In this document: one piece after another, positions 44,843 through 55,532 of the stretch
Layout: each line of letters starts with the position of its first letter
Numbering within the stretch: position 1 is the first letter of the stretch
Notes under the pieces: model-generated
Told to the model about the DNA's origin: nothing
What the model saw: the letters and a program-made list of their open reading frames with translations, nothing else
Databases searched by the model: none
Made by a program: the position numbers and the translations under genes
Source of the DNA: Megaleporinus macrocephalus
Lineage: Eukaryota > Chordata > Actinopteri > Characiformes > Anostomidae
NCBI GenBank assembly: GCA_021613375.1
Contig: CM038721.1
Span: 2,029,986-2,093,985, forward strand
Length of the DNA stretch: 64,000 nucleotides
Reading direction: 5' to 3'

Positions 44843-45140
44843 ACTCAATCAATCAATCAACCTTTAATTTAAGCTTGGATGTACATTGAGGGCAGCCCTC
44901 AATTTCAATGTAGACAAGCATTTACATGGACAGGGATTGACATAAAGAAAATAAAAACAAAATTTAATTATTATAAATTAAAACAACTGAGAAGAAAGTA
45001 ACTAATAAACATTAAATGAAAATTTAAAAATAACAGTGAACATAAGAGTAGAAATAATAATAATAATACTAAAACAATAGATAAAAGTTAAGATTAAGAT
45101 AATAATAATAATAAAAATATAATAACATTGTTTTAGAAGC
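44843..45140 (-). mobile_element. LINE-like 3' fragment with (AATC)n tail
   Basis: CAATCAATCAATCAACCTTT, then AATTTAAGCTTGGATGTACA, then a hairpin GAGGGCAGCCCTC, then A-rich sequence. Same family as 13069 onward, same orientation. Confidence 0.7.
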
Positions 45141-45144
45141 TCCT

Positions 45145-46015
45145 CTGACCATACGTAGTTCATCTAATTCAGTACATACATTATGTATACCCTTTCATCC
45201 TGTTCTTTAATGGTCAGGACCCCCAGAGGACCCCCACAGAGCAGATACTATTAGGGAGGTGGGTCATTCTCAGCACTGCAGTGACACTGACGTGGTGGTG
45301 GTTGTGTTTTAGTTAGTGTGTGTTGTGCTGGTGTGAGTGGATCAGACACAGTAGTGCTGCTGCTGCTGCTGCTGGAGTGTTTAAACACCTCAGTGTCACT
45401 GCTGGACTGAGAATCGTCCACCAACCAAAACTATCCGGACAGCAGTGTCCTGTGGGCGGCGTCCTGTGTCCACTGATGAAGAACTAGAGGAACACAAACT
45501 GTGCAGCAGCAGATGAGCTACTGTCTCTGACTTTACATCTACAAGGTGGACCAGCAAGTAGTAGGAGTGTCTAATAGCACTGCTGTGTCTGATCCACTCA
45601 CACCAGCACGACACAATATAAGAATGACCCACCTCCCTAATAGTAGCTGCTCTGTGGTGGTCCTGTGGGGGTCCTGATGATTAAAGAACAGAGTAATAAA
45701 GTATACAGAGAATCAGATGAACTACAGTCTGTAAGTGGAGCTCCTGTATGGTCAGTGGAGCTGATACAGTGGACAGTGAGTGGAGGTCCTGTATGGTCAG
45801 TGGAGCTGATACAGTGGACAGTGAGTGGAGGTCCTGTATGGTCAGTGGAGCTGATACAGTGGACAGTGAGTGGAGGTCCTGTATGGTCAGTGGAGCTGAT
45901 ACAGTGGACAGTGAGTGGAGCTCCTGTATGGTCAGTGGAGCTGATACAGTGGACAGTGAGTGGAGGTCCTGTATGGTCAGTGGAGCTGATACAGTGGACA
46001 GTGAGTGGAGATACA
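45145..46015. mobile_element. Fold-back MITE, copy 1, with 45-bp repeat
   Basis: Two inverted arms of about 120-150 bases. The left arm contains AGGACCCCC, TATTAGGGAGGTGGGTCATT and GTGAGTGGATCAGACACAGT. The right arm contains the complements, CTGTGTCTGATCCACTCACA, GACCCACCTCCCTAATAGTA and GGGGGTCCTGATGATT. They enclose about 250 bases with a (CTG)n run. Outside the right arm lies a six-unit 45-bp array (45740-46012). Outside the left arm, near 45147, there is one degenerate unit (GCTCCTCTGACCATAC). No transposase is encoded. Confidence 0.85.
45740..46012. repeat. 45-bp minisatellite, MITE copy 1 (6 units)
   Basis: Units of GTGGAGGTCCTGTATGGTCA, then GTGGAGCTGATACAGTGGAC, then AGTGA. Open frames on both strands are products of the 15-codon unit. 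Confidence 0.97.
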
Positions 46016-46589
46016 CGGTGGTGGGTTTCAGTGAAACACTGGGAGGAGAATATTGTAATGTTCACTAAATCTGCTTCCCATGAAGAATCAAACTTCATAA
46101 CTAAACCCTGTGATCCATCAACCGATGTCCTGCAGACGTAGCCTCACTGTCTTTCGTGTCTCAGTGTCTGTAGAAAGGTGAGTCACGGCATGCCGAGTGT
46201 TTAAGGGAAGAGGATTAGGACAGAGGGTATTATTAGAGCTGGCTGATTATCCTTTCACCTGATCCCTCTTAATTCCAGCAGCGCTGTATTTATTTACCAC
46301 TGAGCGAGGAAACTGCAAACAGGAGCCTGTCAGAGCTGAAGAAGCCACATTATCCATAATCGTGTAACCAAATTCACCACCTTTAATCTCTCCCGTGGGA
46401 TATACGGTGTAAACCCCTACACACTGAACTGCTGACAACATCCTGCCGGAATCACATTGCTGACATCTAGTCTGTGCTCTAAGCTGATGCTAGTGCTACT
46501 AGTAATCAGAATAATTATCATAACCTTCAACTCTTTCATTACATTCAAGTAGCTGCTCAGTGCTCCACAAGCAAACGGCAAAAACTCTA
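46016..46589. other. No gene recognised
   Basis: Unique-looking sequence; a 64-codon minus-strand frame at 46247-46441 is not recognisable. Confidence 0.4.
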
Positions 46590-47278
46590 TATCAGTAAGA
46601 GTGTCTGCCTATAAAGGTAAAGGTGCTTATTACTAGATACAGGTGTGTAACTTCTCAGTGTTCATCGTTATGAAGGTATAACTCCTACAGAATGGAACAG
46701 ACATCCACTTTAGCATTTAGAACATCTACAGTGGCATCCAGACCTTTTCTGTTACTGGGAATATCTAACAGTGTCTACAGATGCTAGAGATGTTTGCCTC
46801 CAGAGTTTGCTGATACTTAGTTGAGTCTGATGCTCTCTCTACCAGTGAGATGTTCTCTGTTTTGCTGGCTGCAGCACCAACCCAAACATGATGTCTCCAA
46901 ACCCTTGCCTAACAGTTGGAGATGTTCTTTTCATCAAATTCTCTCCATTTATTACATATATTTAACTATGGAGGCCACAAACGTCTATCTTATCTTCCTC
47001 AGTCCACAGGACTTGGATCCGGCTTGTTTAGGTGTTCCTTGCAAACGTCTGAAGGTAATTGTTATGGTGAGGACGCAGGACAGGTTTTCTTCTGATGATT
47101 CTCCTCCATGATGGTCATATATGTGAAGTTGTTTAGTAGATCAGAAGGTCTTTCACAGTCAGTCCTACCAGAAGTTCTCTCTAAAAGCTTTCTTGGTCTT
47201 CCAGACCTCAACTTGACCTCCACCGTTCCTGTTAACTGCCATTTCTGAATTACATGAGAATCTGAGGAACCAGCTTTC
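46590..47278 (-). mobile_element. DNA-transposon fragment, copy 2 (longer)
   Basis: Contains the 43118-43525 homology. It continues with GTCCACAGGACTTGGATCCG, GGTGAGGACGCAGGACAGGT, TTCTTGGTCTTCCAGACCTC and CTGTTAACTGCCATTTCTGA. These are words I recall from the antisense transposase region of a widespread fish DNA transposon. It is decayed: no frame spans it. Confidence 0.7.
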
Positions 47279-47400
47279 TCTGACTTTACATCTACAAGGT
47301 GGACCAGCAAGTAGTAGGAGTGTCTAATAGAGTGGACAGTGAGTGGACACAGTGTTTAAACACTCCAGCAGCACTGCTGTGTCTGATCCACTCACAGTTC
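47279..47400. mobile_element. Fold-back MITE fragment
   Basis: ACAAGGTGGACCAGCAAGTA, then GTAGGAGTGTCTAATAGAGT, then GGACAGTGAGTGGACACAGT and CTGTGTCTGATCCACTCAC are pieces of the fold-back MITE, with one partial 45-bp unit. Confidence 0.7.
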
Positions 47401-47765
47401 TGAACCCAGTTCCAGTCAAACCAGCATCTACGTAGTTGTTCAGGATAATAATAATAATAATCTGAGCTTCTGAAACACAGTGAGATCTTTTCCCTACACA
47501 GGTCTTCCTACAAGCTAGGTTAAAAAATGAGAAGCTCCTCACTGTATCAGTCCTGGGTTAAAAGAGCTGTTACTCAAACTCAATAATAACTGCAGTAATT
47601 AATTATTTAATATCTTATTCGCTTAATTTATTTATGCATTCATTATTCTTAATTATTTACTTTTTGGCTTAGCAGTGTATAAACACAGTGGCAAGAAAAA
47701 GTATGTAAACAGCTTTCAGCCTAAATCCAACCCACTGCTGACGTGAGTTCTTTTCTCTATATCCA
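47401..47765. other. No gene recognised
   Basis: Includes a short (ATA)n run near 47446. Nothing else is visible. Confidence 0.4.
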
Positions 47766-47766
47766 A

Positions 47767-48091
47767 TAGGGCTGTGTATCGGCAAGAACCTGGCGATACA
47801 ATACGTATCGTGATATACTGTGATACTAAGTGATATAATTAATTAAAACTCACCACTATATGAACAGGTTTATCAATGCTTACAATAGCATTGCGCCCTT
47901 GTGCTGCTTGTTAATGTTGGAGTGGAGCTGAAAATGATTACAACACTGCCATCTAGTGGTCAGAGATTTAAACACAACAAACACTGATTCAGTCTGCCTG
48001 GAATCGATGTATGGATACTGTGTTTGGGAATTGATACAGTATCACTAAATATAATATCCCAATATTCGATATTTCGATATTTTCCTACACC
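47767..48091. mobile_element. MITE-like CGATAC repeat
   Basis: Starts AGGGCTGTGTATCGGCAAGA and GGCGATACAATACGTATCGT. Ends near AATATTCGATATTTCGATAT then CCTACACCCCTT. This is the layout of a common fish nonautonomous element beginning AGGGCTGTGTATCG. No coding capacity. Confidence 0.55.
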
Positions 48092-48281
48092 CCTTATAAC
48101 AGATAAGAGACGTACATTGAGAACACTCAGTGTATTACTGTATGCTGTGTGCTTTTATTTTATTTTATTCCAATGTTTATGCGACACGGGGAAGCTGTTA
48201 GGCTGCATGTTAATGTATATGGGCTGTTTATGTTTTCATTGCGTGTGTCAGCTGCTTGTGTTCACCACAGGACGGTTTTAA

Positions 48282-48491
48282 CCCTCCTATTATGTTAAAA
48301 AAACAAAGCAAAGCAATAAAAATTATCTTTATTTACTCTCTGAAGATTTAGAAATATAAGTTATGAGAACATCTTGTATGTTTACAATTTTAACAGCTAT
48401 TTAATAAACATTTTCTTCAGTGATTCCAAACAATATTTCAAACAGTTCAAAGTGGAGACGGGTTAAATTGACCCATAACATAATAGGAGGG
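48282..48491. mobile_element. piggyBac-like MITE with TTAA target-site duplication
   Basis: Inverted ends CCCTCCTATTATGTTA and CATAACATAATAGGAGGG are flanked on each side by TTAA (48278-48281 and 48492-48495). TTAA duplication with CCC..GGG tips is the signature of piggyBac-type elements. It is 210 bases long, non-coding, and ends about 190 bases upstream of the akap13 exon acceptor. Confidence 0.85.
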
Positions 48492-48695
48492 TTAAGCAAG
48501 TCTTCATCGTCCACCTTAATTCTCTTTCCGATTCAGCAAACGATCAAACTCTTCATGAGAGAGATCAGCTGCGGTGAAGCAAGGAGACTCAAAAGCACCG
48601 AAACTGGAAATGTTGGCTTCAGGCCTGAAAGGGAAGGTGGGATGTGGTTCCTCAGGGTCTGACACTGTTTTTGTTTCTTTCCAGTGTCCAGTGTC

Positions 48696-48728
48696 ATGAA
48701 ACTTAATCCACGCCAGGCTCCGTTATAT
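48696..48728 (+). CDS. akap13: A-kinase anchor protein 13 (Lbc Rho-GEF), first coding exon
   Basis: AKAP13 is a very large scaffold that binds PKA and activates RhoA through a DH-PH module far downstream. This exon encodes only the first 11 residues, MKLNPRQAPLY. That equals the N terminus I recall for vertebrate AKAP13 (MKLNPQQAPLY) with one change. It follows a good acceptor (TTTTTGTTTCTTTCCAG, exon start 48685), has 11 bases of 5' UTR before the ATG, and ends at a consensus GTAAGT donor (48729). The phase is 0, as required to join the exon at 58545. The 5' UTR must start in an upstream exon; candidates are at 29.3 and 31.5 kb. The exon is very short, so the call rests on the joint match with the second exon. 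Confidence 0.88.
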
Positions 48729-49029
48729 GTAAGTACCCCAGGTTGCTTGTGTTTGTGTTTTGTGAAATGTGTGATGAGTGATTATATCATTGCTGACGAG
48801 CACTCGCTCTGTTTTCCTTGCCTCGGCCGTGCGCTGAGTCAGTGTGAGTGTAAATGTGCTGCCGTGTAGAGAACAGAGTCCTCCTGATGACTGTCTGTGG
48901 TGTTAAATCCAAAGACTGACCACACCGGGCTGGAACGGCCTTCATGTCTATAGTCTATACTTTATAATACAGACTCTATCACATGAACAAAACAAAGGTT
49001 TCTATAATATAGGCTTTTATTATAGTCTA
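48729..49029 (+). other. Start of akap13 intron
   Basis: Intronic sequence after the GTAAGT donor. A frame that reads through the donor to 48869 has no recognisable continuation and is not real. Confidence 0.6.
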
Positions 49030-49034
49030 TAGCA

Positions 49035-50890
49035 AGGGGTCCCCAGTTACATTTTTTAGGGTCCGCATTTAGCCAACACCACAAACGCAAGGGCCACCGC
49101 ATTAGTCGCATAATATTTTATAAGGTAGATTGTACAGTAATTATTTCTTTGTTGTTATAGTGCATGTAGAGTGTCATAGTGCACCATTCAATAAGAGAAG
49201 AGGCTTTGTTGGGGCGGTGCTCTAGTGTGGCGATGTGAAGACACTGATCTAGGTGAGCACTGGAGAGTCTGTTTCTCAGCCAGAGACTGCCTCAGCCAGA
49301 GACTGCCTCAGCCAGAGACTGCCTCAGTCAGAGACTGTCTCAGTCAGAGTCTGCCTCTACCTGTGCAGCTTCTAAAGCTTTGTTATCCAGATTTCAAACA
49401 GAGACTCTTTTCTTTGGTATTTAGTTTAAACTGTAAATACTGTTTGATCAGAGGAGGATGGGTCTCCACTTGTGAGTCTGGTTCCTCCCAAGGTTTCTCC
49501 CTCCAGTCTGAGGGAGGTGTTCTTGCCACTGTTGCCTCTGTCTTGCTCACTGGGGGGTATATATGTTGTAACTGTCTGTTTTCAAAACTCTGTAAAGCTG
49601 CTTTGAGACAACATCGTTGTAAAAAGCTCTACATATAAATAAACTTGACTTGACTTGACTTGACTTGACTTGACTTGACTTGACTTGACTTGACTTCTGT
49701 CCCGGCTGTTGATAATGTTCATTGAGGAAAATGAAAATGTCTCACAGATAGAGGTGGAGGGAAGTACTGTGAGTAACAGTAGGGGGCAGTAAACAAAGCA
49801 GCTCCTCTCGAAAAGCTTTCTCATCAAATAATCAAACGAACACTGACACTGTTTTTCGTCGTGGCTTAAAACTTCTTCCACCATATCAATCACACACGTC
49901 TTTATCAACGCGGCTTCTGTGAAAGGTTGTTTAGCGTTTGCTAAGCTCCACGATACGCGCAGAGACGCCGTTGTTGTGGTTTCTCACGCAGATGTTGTGG
50001 TATGGATGGTAGAAACAGAATGATTGTATGCAGCAATCAAACTTTCAATCTTTTGTCTTCGACTCTGATTTTGCTGGAAAGTTGTGATTGAAACGGCTGT
50101 GGCGTGTTCTGATGAGCCACCTTGCACACGGTTACAGCTCGAGAGCGTAGTCAGCTAGCTGGCTTAGCGTTAGCACGGTCTGGTAAAGTTTATGACTGAG
50201 GCAGTCTCTGGCTGAGGCAGTCTACGACTGGGTCTTTATGTAAAGTGGGCGTGAGCTGAAACAGTCCCATCCTATCTCAATGCTGGTACATCTGGATGGC
50301 ACAGTGATGTAACTGAGGGTGTAGCAGTAAATGGACAGGTGAGCTGGCTGGTGATGGTGGGGTGATGGTCTGATGATCAGTCCTTCAACAGCGTTCAACA
50401 GACGGGAGGACAGTCATTACCTCAGGAAGAGTAAAGAGAGAGAGTTAGTTGGGCTCGGGAGTAAGACTGTAGAGAATATGAATATTCAGAATTTTAGAGT
50501 GTGATTGGTGACTCCAGCAGATCTAACTATAACAGCCTAAACTAAAAGGAGAGAACCAGAAGCTAACATGGACATGAGACCACCCTGAGAGACTGGGGTC
50601 CCCCCACTCCACCGTCAGCTAGCTGGCTTAGCGTTAGCACGGTCTGGTAAAGTTAAACAGAACTCGGGGGTCCAGACGGAACTGAACTGTCTCTGTTTGT
50701 TATCAGCTGGTCGTGTTTCGTACAAGCAGGACTTACATACGCTGTGTTTTACAGAGGAAGCTCGTAAACCGTTGGCTAAACTGCTCTGCTCTCAGATTTT
50801 AGTCGTAAGATAAGTACGCAAACATAGGTGTTTGGCGACGGGACAACAATTTGAGTCTTGCGGGCCGCCTATTGGGGAACACTGGTCTAA
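49035..50890. mobile_element. hAT-like nonautonomous element with nested LINE tail
   Basis: The left end, CAAGGGGTCCCCAGTTACAT then AGGGTCCGCATTTAGCC, and the right end, TTGCGGGCCGCCTATTGGGG then AACACTGGTC, have the look of the ends of fish hAT elements. Inside are four to five CAGCCAGAGACTGCCT repeats (49275-49350), a retrotransposon 3' end (49434-49697), and a 40-base block GTCAGCTAGCTGGCTTAGCG duplicated at 50150 and 50612. No transposase frame is visible. Confidence 0.5.
49434..49697 (+). mobile_element. Retrotransposon 3' end with (TTGAC)n tail
   Basis: TCTGGTTCCTCCCAAGGTTT, then CTTGCCACTGTTGCCTCTGT, then AAAGCTGCTTTGAGACAACA, then TTGTAAAAAGCTCTACATAT and AAATAAA, then about ten TTGAC units. 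This is the standard 3' end of a widespread fish non-LTR element or SINE. Confidence 0.75.
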
Positions 50891-51119
50891 CACAGTGTCT
50901 GACACAGTGATTAGTACTGTCTAATCTAGATCACTGTGCAGCAGAGTGGTTAAATACAGCAAAGAGCACCAGAAACTACAGTTACAGCAGAATAAGGCAG
51001 CGAGAATGATAATTGGATGCCTGTACAGCACCAGCGTAGGCAAAATGCATAAGAAACTAGAGTAGCTAAAGGTTGAAGACAAACCTTGTGGGACTCATCA
51101 AGAATACATATGATTTAAA
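50891..51119. other. No gene recognised; possible LINE remnant
   Basis: Sequence such as GCAGCGAGAATGATAATTGG near 50999 has a faint reverse-transcriptase-tail flavour, but no frame survives. Confidence 0.3.
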
Positions 51120-51240
51120 GGCTGTGTCTCAAATCCTAGTGAGTGTCTAAGTAGGCTGTCTAGGTAGTGAGTGTGTAAGTAGGCTGTCTAGGTAGTGAGT
51201 GTGTAAGTAGGCTGTCTAGGTAGCAGCTGTGTAAGTATCA
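51120..51240. mobile_element. MITE fragment with three ~28-bp repeats
   Basis: GGCTGTGTCTCAAATCCTAG matches the tip of the MITE at 29100 and is followed by three copies of AAGTAGGCTGTCTAGGTAGT then GAGTGTGT. This is another small tandem expansion at an element tip. Confidence 0.65.
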
Positions 51241-51394
51241 GCGTTCTCTCCTCATCTCTCCTCATAAAACAGATTACTGAGACGCTCTAGTTAGAGAGAG
51301 ACACGCTCGCCGACTAATCGCAGACGCCCGGCAAACATCTAGCACGTTTAATATCTAGGCCGGTCGGCGACTGTGAGTCAACAGCAGCGTCTAG

Positions 51395-52275
51395 CGTCCA
51401 CCTTGTAGATGTAGAGTCAGAGACAGTAGCTCATCTGCTGCTGCACAGTTTGTTTTCTCTAGTTCTTCATCAGTGGACACAGGACGCCGCCCACAGGACA
51501 CTGCTGTCTGGATAGTTTTGGTTGGTGGACGATTCTCAGTCCAGCAGTGACACTAAGGTGTCTGATCCACTCACACCAGCACAACACACACTACTAACAT
51601 CACCACCACCACGTCAGTGTCAGTGCAGTGCTGAGAATGACTCACCTCCCTAATAGTATCTGCTCTGTGGTGGTCCTGTGGGGGTCCTGATCATTAAAGA
51701 ACAGAGTAATAAAGTATACAGAGAATCAGATGAACTACAGTCTGTAAGTGGGGGTCCTGTATGGTCAGTGGAGCTGATACAGTGGTCAGTGAGTGGAGGT
51801 CCTGTATGGTCAGTGGAGCTGATACAGTGGTCAGTGAGTGGAGGTCCTGTATGGTCAGTGGAGCTGATACAGTGGACAGTGAGTGGAGGTCCTGTATGGT
51901 CAGTGGAGCTGATACAGTGGACAGTGAGTGGAGGTCCTGTATGGTCAGTGGAGCTGATACAGTGGACAGTGAGTGTAGCTCCTGTATGGTCAGTGGAGCT
52001 GATACAGTGGACAGTGAGTGGAGGTCCTGTATGGTCAGTGGAGCTGATACAGTGGACAGTGAGTGGAGGTCCTGTATGGTCAGTGGAGCTGATACAGTGG
52101 ACAGTGAGTGTAGCTCCTGTATGGTCAGTGGAGCTGATACAGTGGACAGTGAGTGGAGGTCCTGTATGGTCAGTGGAGCTGATACAGTGGACAGTGAGTG
52201 TAGCTCCTGTATGGTCAGTGGAGCTGATACAGTGGACAGTGAGTGGAGGTCCTGTATGGTCAGTGGAGCTGATAT
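51395..52275. mobile_element. Fold-back MITE, copy 2, with 45-bp repeat
   Basis: Truncated on the left. It keeps the central part (CACAGGACGCCGCCCACAGG), the right arm (GACTCACCTCCCTAATAGTA, GGGGGTCCTGATCATTAAAG) and the outer 45-bp array of about 12 units (51745-52275). Same layout and unit as copy 1. Confidence 0.85.
51745..52275. repeat. 45-bp minisatellite, MITE copy 2 (~12 units)
   Basis: Same unit as 45740-46012. Variants (GTGGTCAGTGA, GTGTAGCTCC) are clustered rather than random. Confidence 0.97.
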
Positions 52276-52709
52276 GAATGATCATCTGCTATAAAATGTT
52301 TAGTTTCTTAAACTCAGGACCAGGTTGCTAAACTTTAATATGAATCGGAAGCCTGTAAAAAACAAACTCTTTATTATATGTCTGAAGTTATGTAGCTAAG
52401 TAGGATTTCTTCCTTTGTGAAATATGCCCCGGTGCTTGGGCTCTACTGCAGAGGTTACCCAGAGCTATCAGCACCTTTCAGGAGCGCGCAGACAGCAGAG
52501 GCGTCCATGGCAGGTGTCGAGTTTCCGTCCTTCCAGCGCTCGCTCATAAACCAGGCTCAGTCAACAAAGACACGCGGCCTCAGATGGGATTTTCCCCAGC
52601 GTAACATGATACCACTTCAAAGACACCTATTCTGGTGCTAACACGCTGCAGTTAACCAGGTGAAGATATCAGATCAGTCAAAAGACTCATGACCGCATGC
52701 GGCGATGAC
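52276..52709. other. No gene recognised
   Basis: A 74-codon plus-strand frame at 52417-52641 lacks recognisable domain or splice context. It lies inside the akap13 intron. Confidence 0.4.
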
Positions 52710-52711
52710 AC

Positions 52712-52748
52712 TGGGGTGTGTGTGTGTGTGTGTGTGTGGGGGGGGGGT
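52712..52748. repeat. (GT)n followed by a G run
   Basis: About 13 GT dinucleotides followed by ten G residues; intronic. Confidence 0.95.
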
Positions 52749-53967
52749 TATAATGTGTGCGCTAATACGTACTGAAGAAAATATAGTCTCCTCTTACCTG
52801 CCGCTGTGTGACTGAAGGCTGTGCTGCTTCGTTTCCAGTTACAGTTTTGTTTATTATAAGCAGAAAGGCTCAGTTTATATTCTCACCTTCTACCAATGAA
52901 GGATCAACTGAGAGCCGTTACAGCGTGTTTATGTTTACATGCTAGAGTAACTGGTTGAGCAGCAAGAACTTCAGCCAACACTGGTGCAGAGGTTTTCCAT
53001 CACTTGCCGGGCGGTTTACTGGTTTTAATTTTTCTAAACTGATTTATTACCATTTTTGAGCTCAGCATAGAGTAAATCAAATATCTCCAATACTGCAATC
53101 ATTACATTTAGACCCTTAATTTAAAACTAAAAAAGATAATTAAATAAATACAGTAAAAACTGCAGTTATTAAACACAGACTCTGTTATTTTAAACTAAAA
53201 CTGTAATCATTAAATGTAGAATATTCTAATAAATTTCAGCTGCTGTTCTGTTGGTACCGGTCAGATCTGGTCTGTGGGTGTTCTGGGTTATTAGTTTGTG
53301 TTAGCTGTGTGTTCTAGCTCTGCTGTTACTGATACTCACTGTGTTCAGCTGTGTGGTGTCTCTGAAGTGCCGTATCAGATTAATAGTGTTAAATGTCTTG
53401 GTTCCCCAACGAGACACTGATTTTACTAATTTTAAAAATGTCCTGGTTGAGTCTGAGTCACATACGGTAAACACTGCCAGACGGACGACATGTTTTCTAT
53501 CAGCGCATGTGGTGAACACTATAAACTGTTCTCGTGAGGCTGCTGCTTTATTCAGTCTTTGGAAAATGAAAGGGTATGTATCTCCACCTAGTGGTTCAGA
53601 TAGGAATTGCAGGGAGCTGGCTGGAGGGCTGCTCTTCCTGGATTAGACGCTAGCTGGAAATTCAGAAATTAGGCTCATTTGTTTAACGCTCTCGGGATCG
53701 GCTAAATTGGAAAAATATCGGCCGATCACATATTTTGATTAAAAATCGACCAATAGATAGCCAATCGATCCTTCCATCTCCAATAATTATACACAACTCA
53801 CTGTGCTAAGTAGCTGGTTTCCTCCCACTTTCGATTCATCAACACATTTGATTTTCTGTTATTCAATATTCTAGAACTAGTGCTGGGTTTAATTTCTCCT
53901 CCGGTATGAATTGTTTATATACCGTCGTACCGTAGCGTAGCTGAAACACAGCTGTAACGCGTCAACA
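52749..53967. other. No gene recognised
   Basis: Intronic. Frames at 53301-53646 are not recognisable. Around 53690-53780 is a CGGCCGATC / AATCGACCAAT dispersed repeat fragment. Confidence 0.4.
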
Positions 53968-54292
53968 GGAAGCTAATGATAGAACACTGTTCGCCGCTAG
54001 ATGTTCTGCAGAGCATTACGTGGAATTACGGCACCACCAAACGGCATACAGGGTCCAGCTCGCTAGCTAGCCAGGTAGCATAACAGTCAGTTAGCTAGCA
54101 GCTGGGAGGAGCTCTGTGTCTGGTGTAGATGAAGGAACAGAAACAGATGGAGGATAAAGAAAGAGAGATGGAGATGCAGAAGAAGAGCTGGTGTCTGAGA
54201 GAGGAGCTGCGTCTGCAGTCTGGAAGTGTTGTGGGTTTAGAAGGTTGTACACTGGAAAGACTGTGGGGGCGCTGTTGTGCTAACACCAGCAA
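53968..54292. mobile_element. DNA-transposon segment, inverted repeat of 41221-41550
   Basis: Reverse-complement match to 41221-41550 (GTGGAATTACGGCACC, AACAGTCAGTTAGCTAGCAG, AAAGAAAGAGAGATGGAGAT). It lies directly upstream of a hAT transposase relic. Confidence 0.75.
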
Positions 54293-54377
54293 CTCACTCC
54301 ATCACCTCAGCAGAACACACGTGCTGGAACACCAAGAACGTACACAGTGAACCAGTAGCACCAGTGAACCAGTAGTA

Positions 54378-54770
54378 CCAGTTAAGCTAAAGAGTCAGAC
54401 GTTGTTTGAAGAGTCAGTGTCTCGAGGCGCTGTGTATGACAGGAAGAGCGAGCGGTGGAGAGACATTACGAACACAGTAACAGTCCACCTATACGAGGAC
54501 ACCGTCCCCCTACAGACAGTGGAGAGAGAGAGAGGGTTCAGAGCAGTGATTAAAACACTGGATTGGAGGTAGTGTGTTACCGGGGCAACAACACTTTAGC
54601 CAAACTGCTCTCCCACCATCATACCAACAACATCACACCACTGACTAACCTGAACACAGAGATACGCACAGTCGCACACTTCTCAACAACAACAGGCCTG
54701 TAGTGAAGTCACACAACGGAGCCATACCTCAGCATAACAGTACACTTCATCAGTGGTAACTGGGAGTAGC
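54378..54770 (+). pseudogene. hAT (ZBED-like) transposase relic
   Basis: Translation gives LFEESVSRG, then YDRKSERWRDITNTVTVHLY, then EDTVPLQTVERERGF..VIKTLDWR and a stop. After a frame change it reads HFSQTALPPSY, and later GLWSS-like residues after stops, then EPYLSITVHFISGNWE. The order KRW..IT..V, D..P..TV...GF..L...D.RY, F...ALP..Y, then YL.IT.HFI...WE is the conserved layout of ZBED-type hAT transposases. Stops and frameshifts make it non-functional. It lies in the akap13 intron. Confidence 0.85.
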
Positions 54771-54924
54771 GCAACCACTGTGGACAACCACCCAGGAGAA
54801 CTAATTGTAAAGTAATCGCTACAGTAATCAGAACCTTCATTTAAAGCCTTAATGTTTTATATTCTATGTACAATAGAATAAACCACACACCTATAGAAAA
54901 ACCCAGTCATGAAAAAAAAATAAA

Positions 54925-54928
<4 letters not shown>

Positions 54929-54999
<71 letters not shown>
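54929..54999. repeat. (AT)n microsatellite
   Basis: About 35 AT dinucleotides, directly before the Tc1-like MITE. Confidence 0.97.
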
Positions 55000-55002
<3 letters not shown>

Positions 55003-55012
55003 TATATATCTA

Positions 55013-55532
55013 TACACTACAGCTCAAAAGTTTGGGATCACAGTGAGATGTTCTTGTTTTAATGGAGTATCTTCTTCCTTAACACAACAATGGACTGACG
55101 GGTCTCTAAAGAAAGTTGTTTCTTTCTGGTCATTGTGAGTCGGTCAGCAAGTCATCAACTGCTGATCTTCAGATACTAAACTAACCTAGAATGTTGTTCC
55201 CTTTTATACTCACTTATTAGTAGAATGTTTTTCAGCTGTGATCACAATTGATCAAGAGTGTCCTAACAACCAATTAGTCCAATAACATCCTTAACTTGGA
55301 TTGGTGGCCGTACCAGGAGATTTAGACAGAGGACTGAGAATTACTGATAATAGACTATATGTAAAATAAGCCTCTATACAAAAATAGACTTTAATACAAA
55401 CATTTTTATTCTTTAAAATCATCTGATACACTTACATTAATTGTGAAATGAACAATATTGTTTGTGAATTGCATGAAAATTGCATGAAATGAAATTCTAA
55501 AGTGATCCTAAACTTTTGAGCGGTACTGTGTA
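55013..55532. mobile_element. Tc1/mariner-like MITE
   Basis: Inverted ends TACACTACAGCTCAAAAGTT then TGGGATCAC, and GTGATCCTAAACTTTTGAGC then GGTACTGTGTA. TA is present at both flanks. The interior (TTTCTGGTCATTGTGAGTCG, CAGCTGTGATCACAATTGAT) follows the layout of a very common fish Tc1-type nonautonomous element. No intact transposase. Confidence 0.85.

Noticed and set aside
51650..52294. Three overlapping ~200-codon frames, with similar ones at 45.7 and 57.4 kb
   Set aside because: All are translations of the 45-bp array of the fold-back MITE. Three frames being open over the same units argues against coding.
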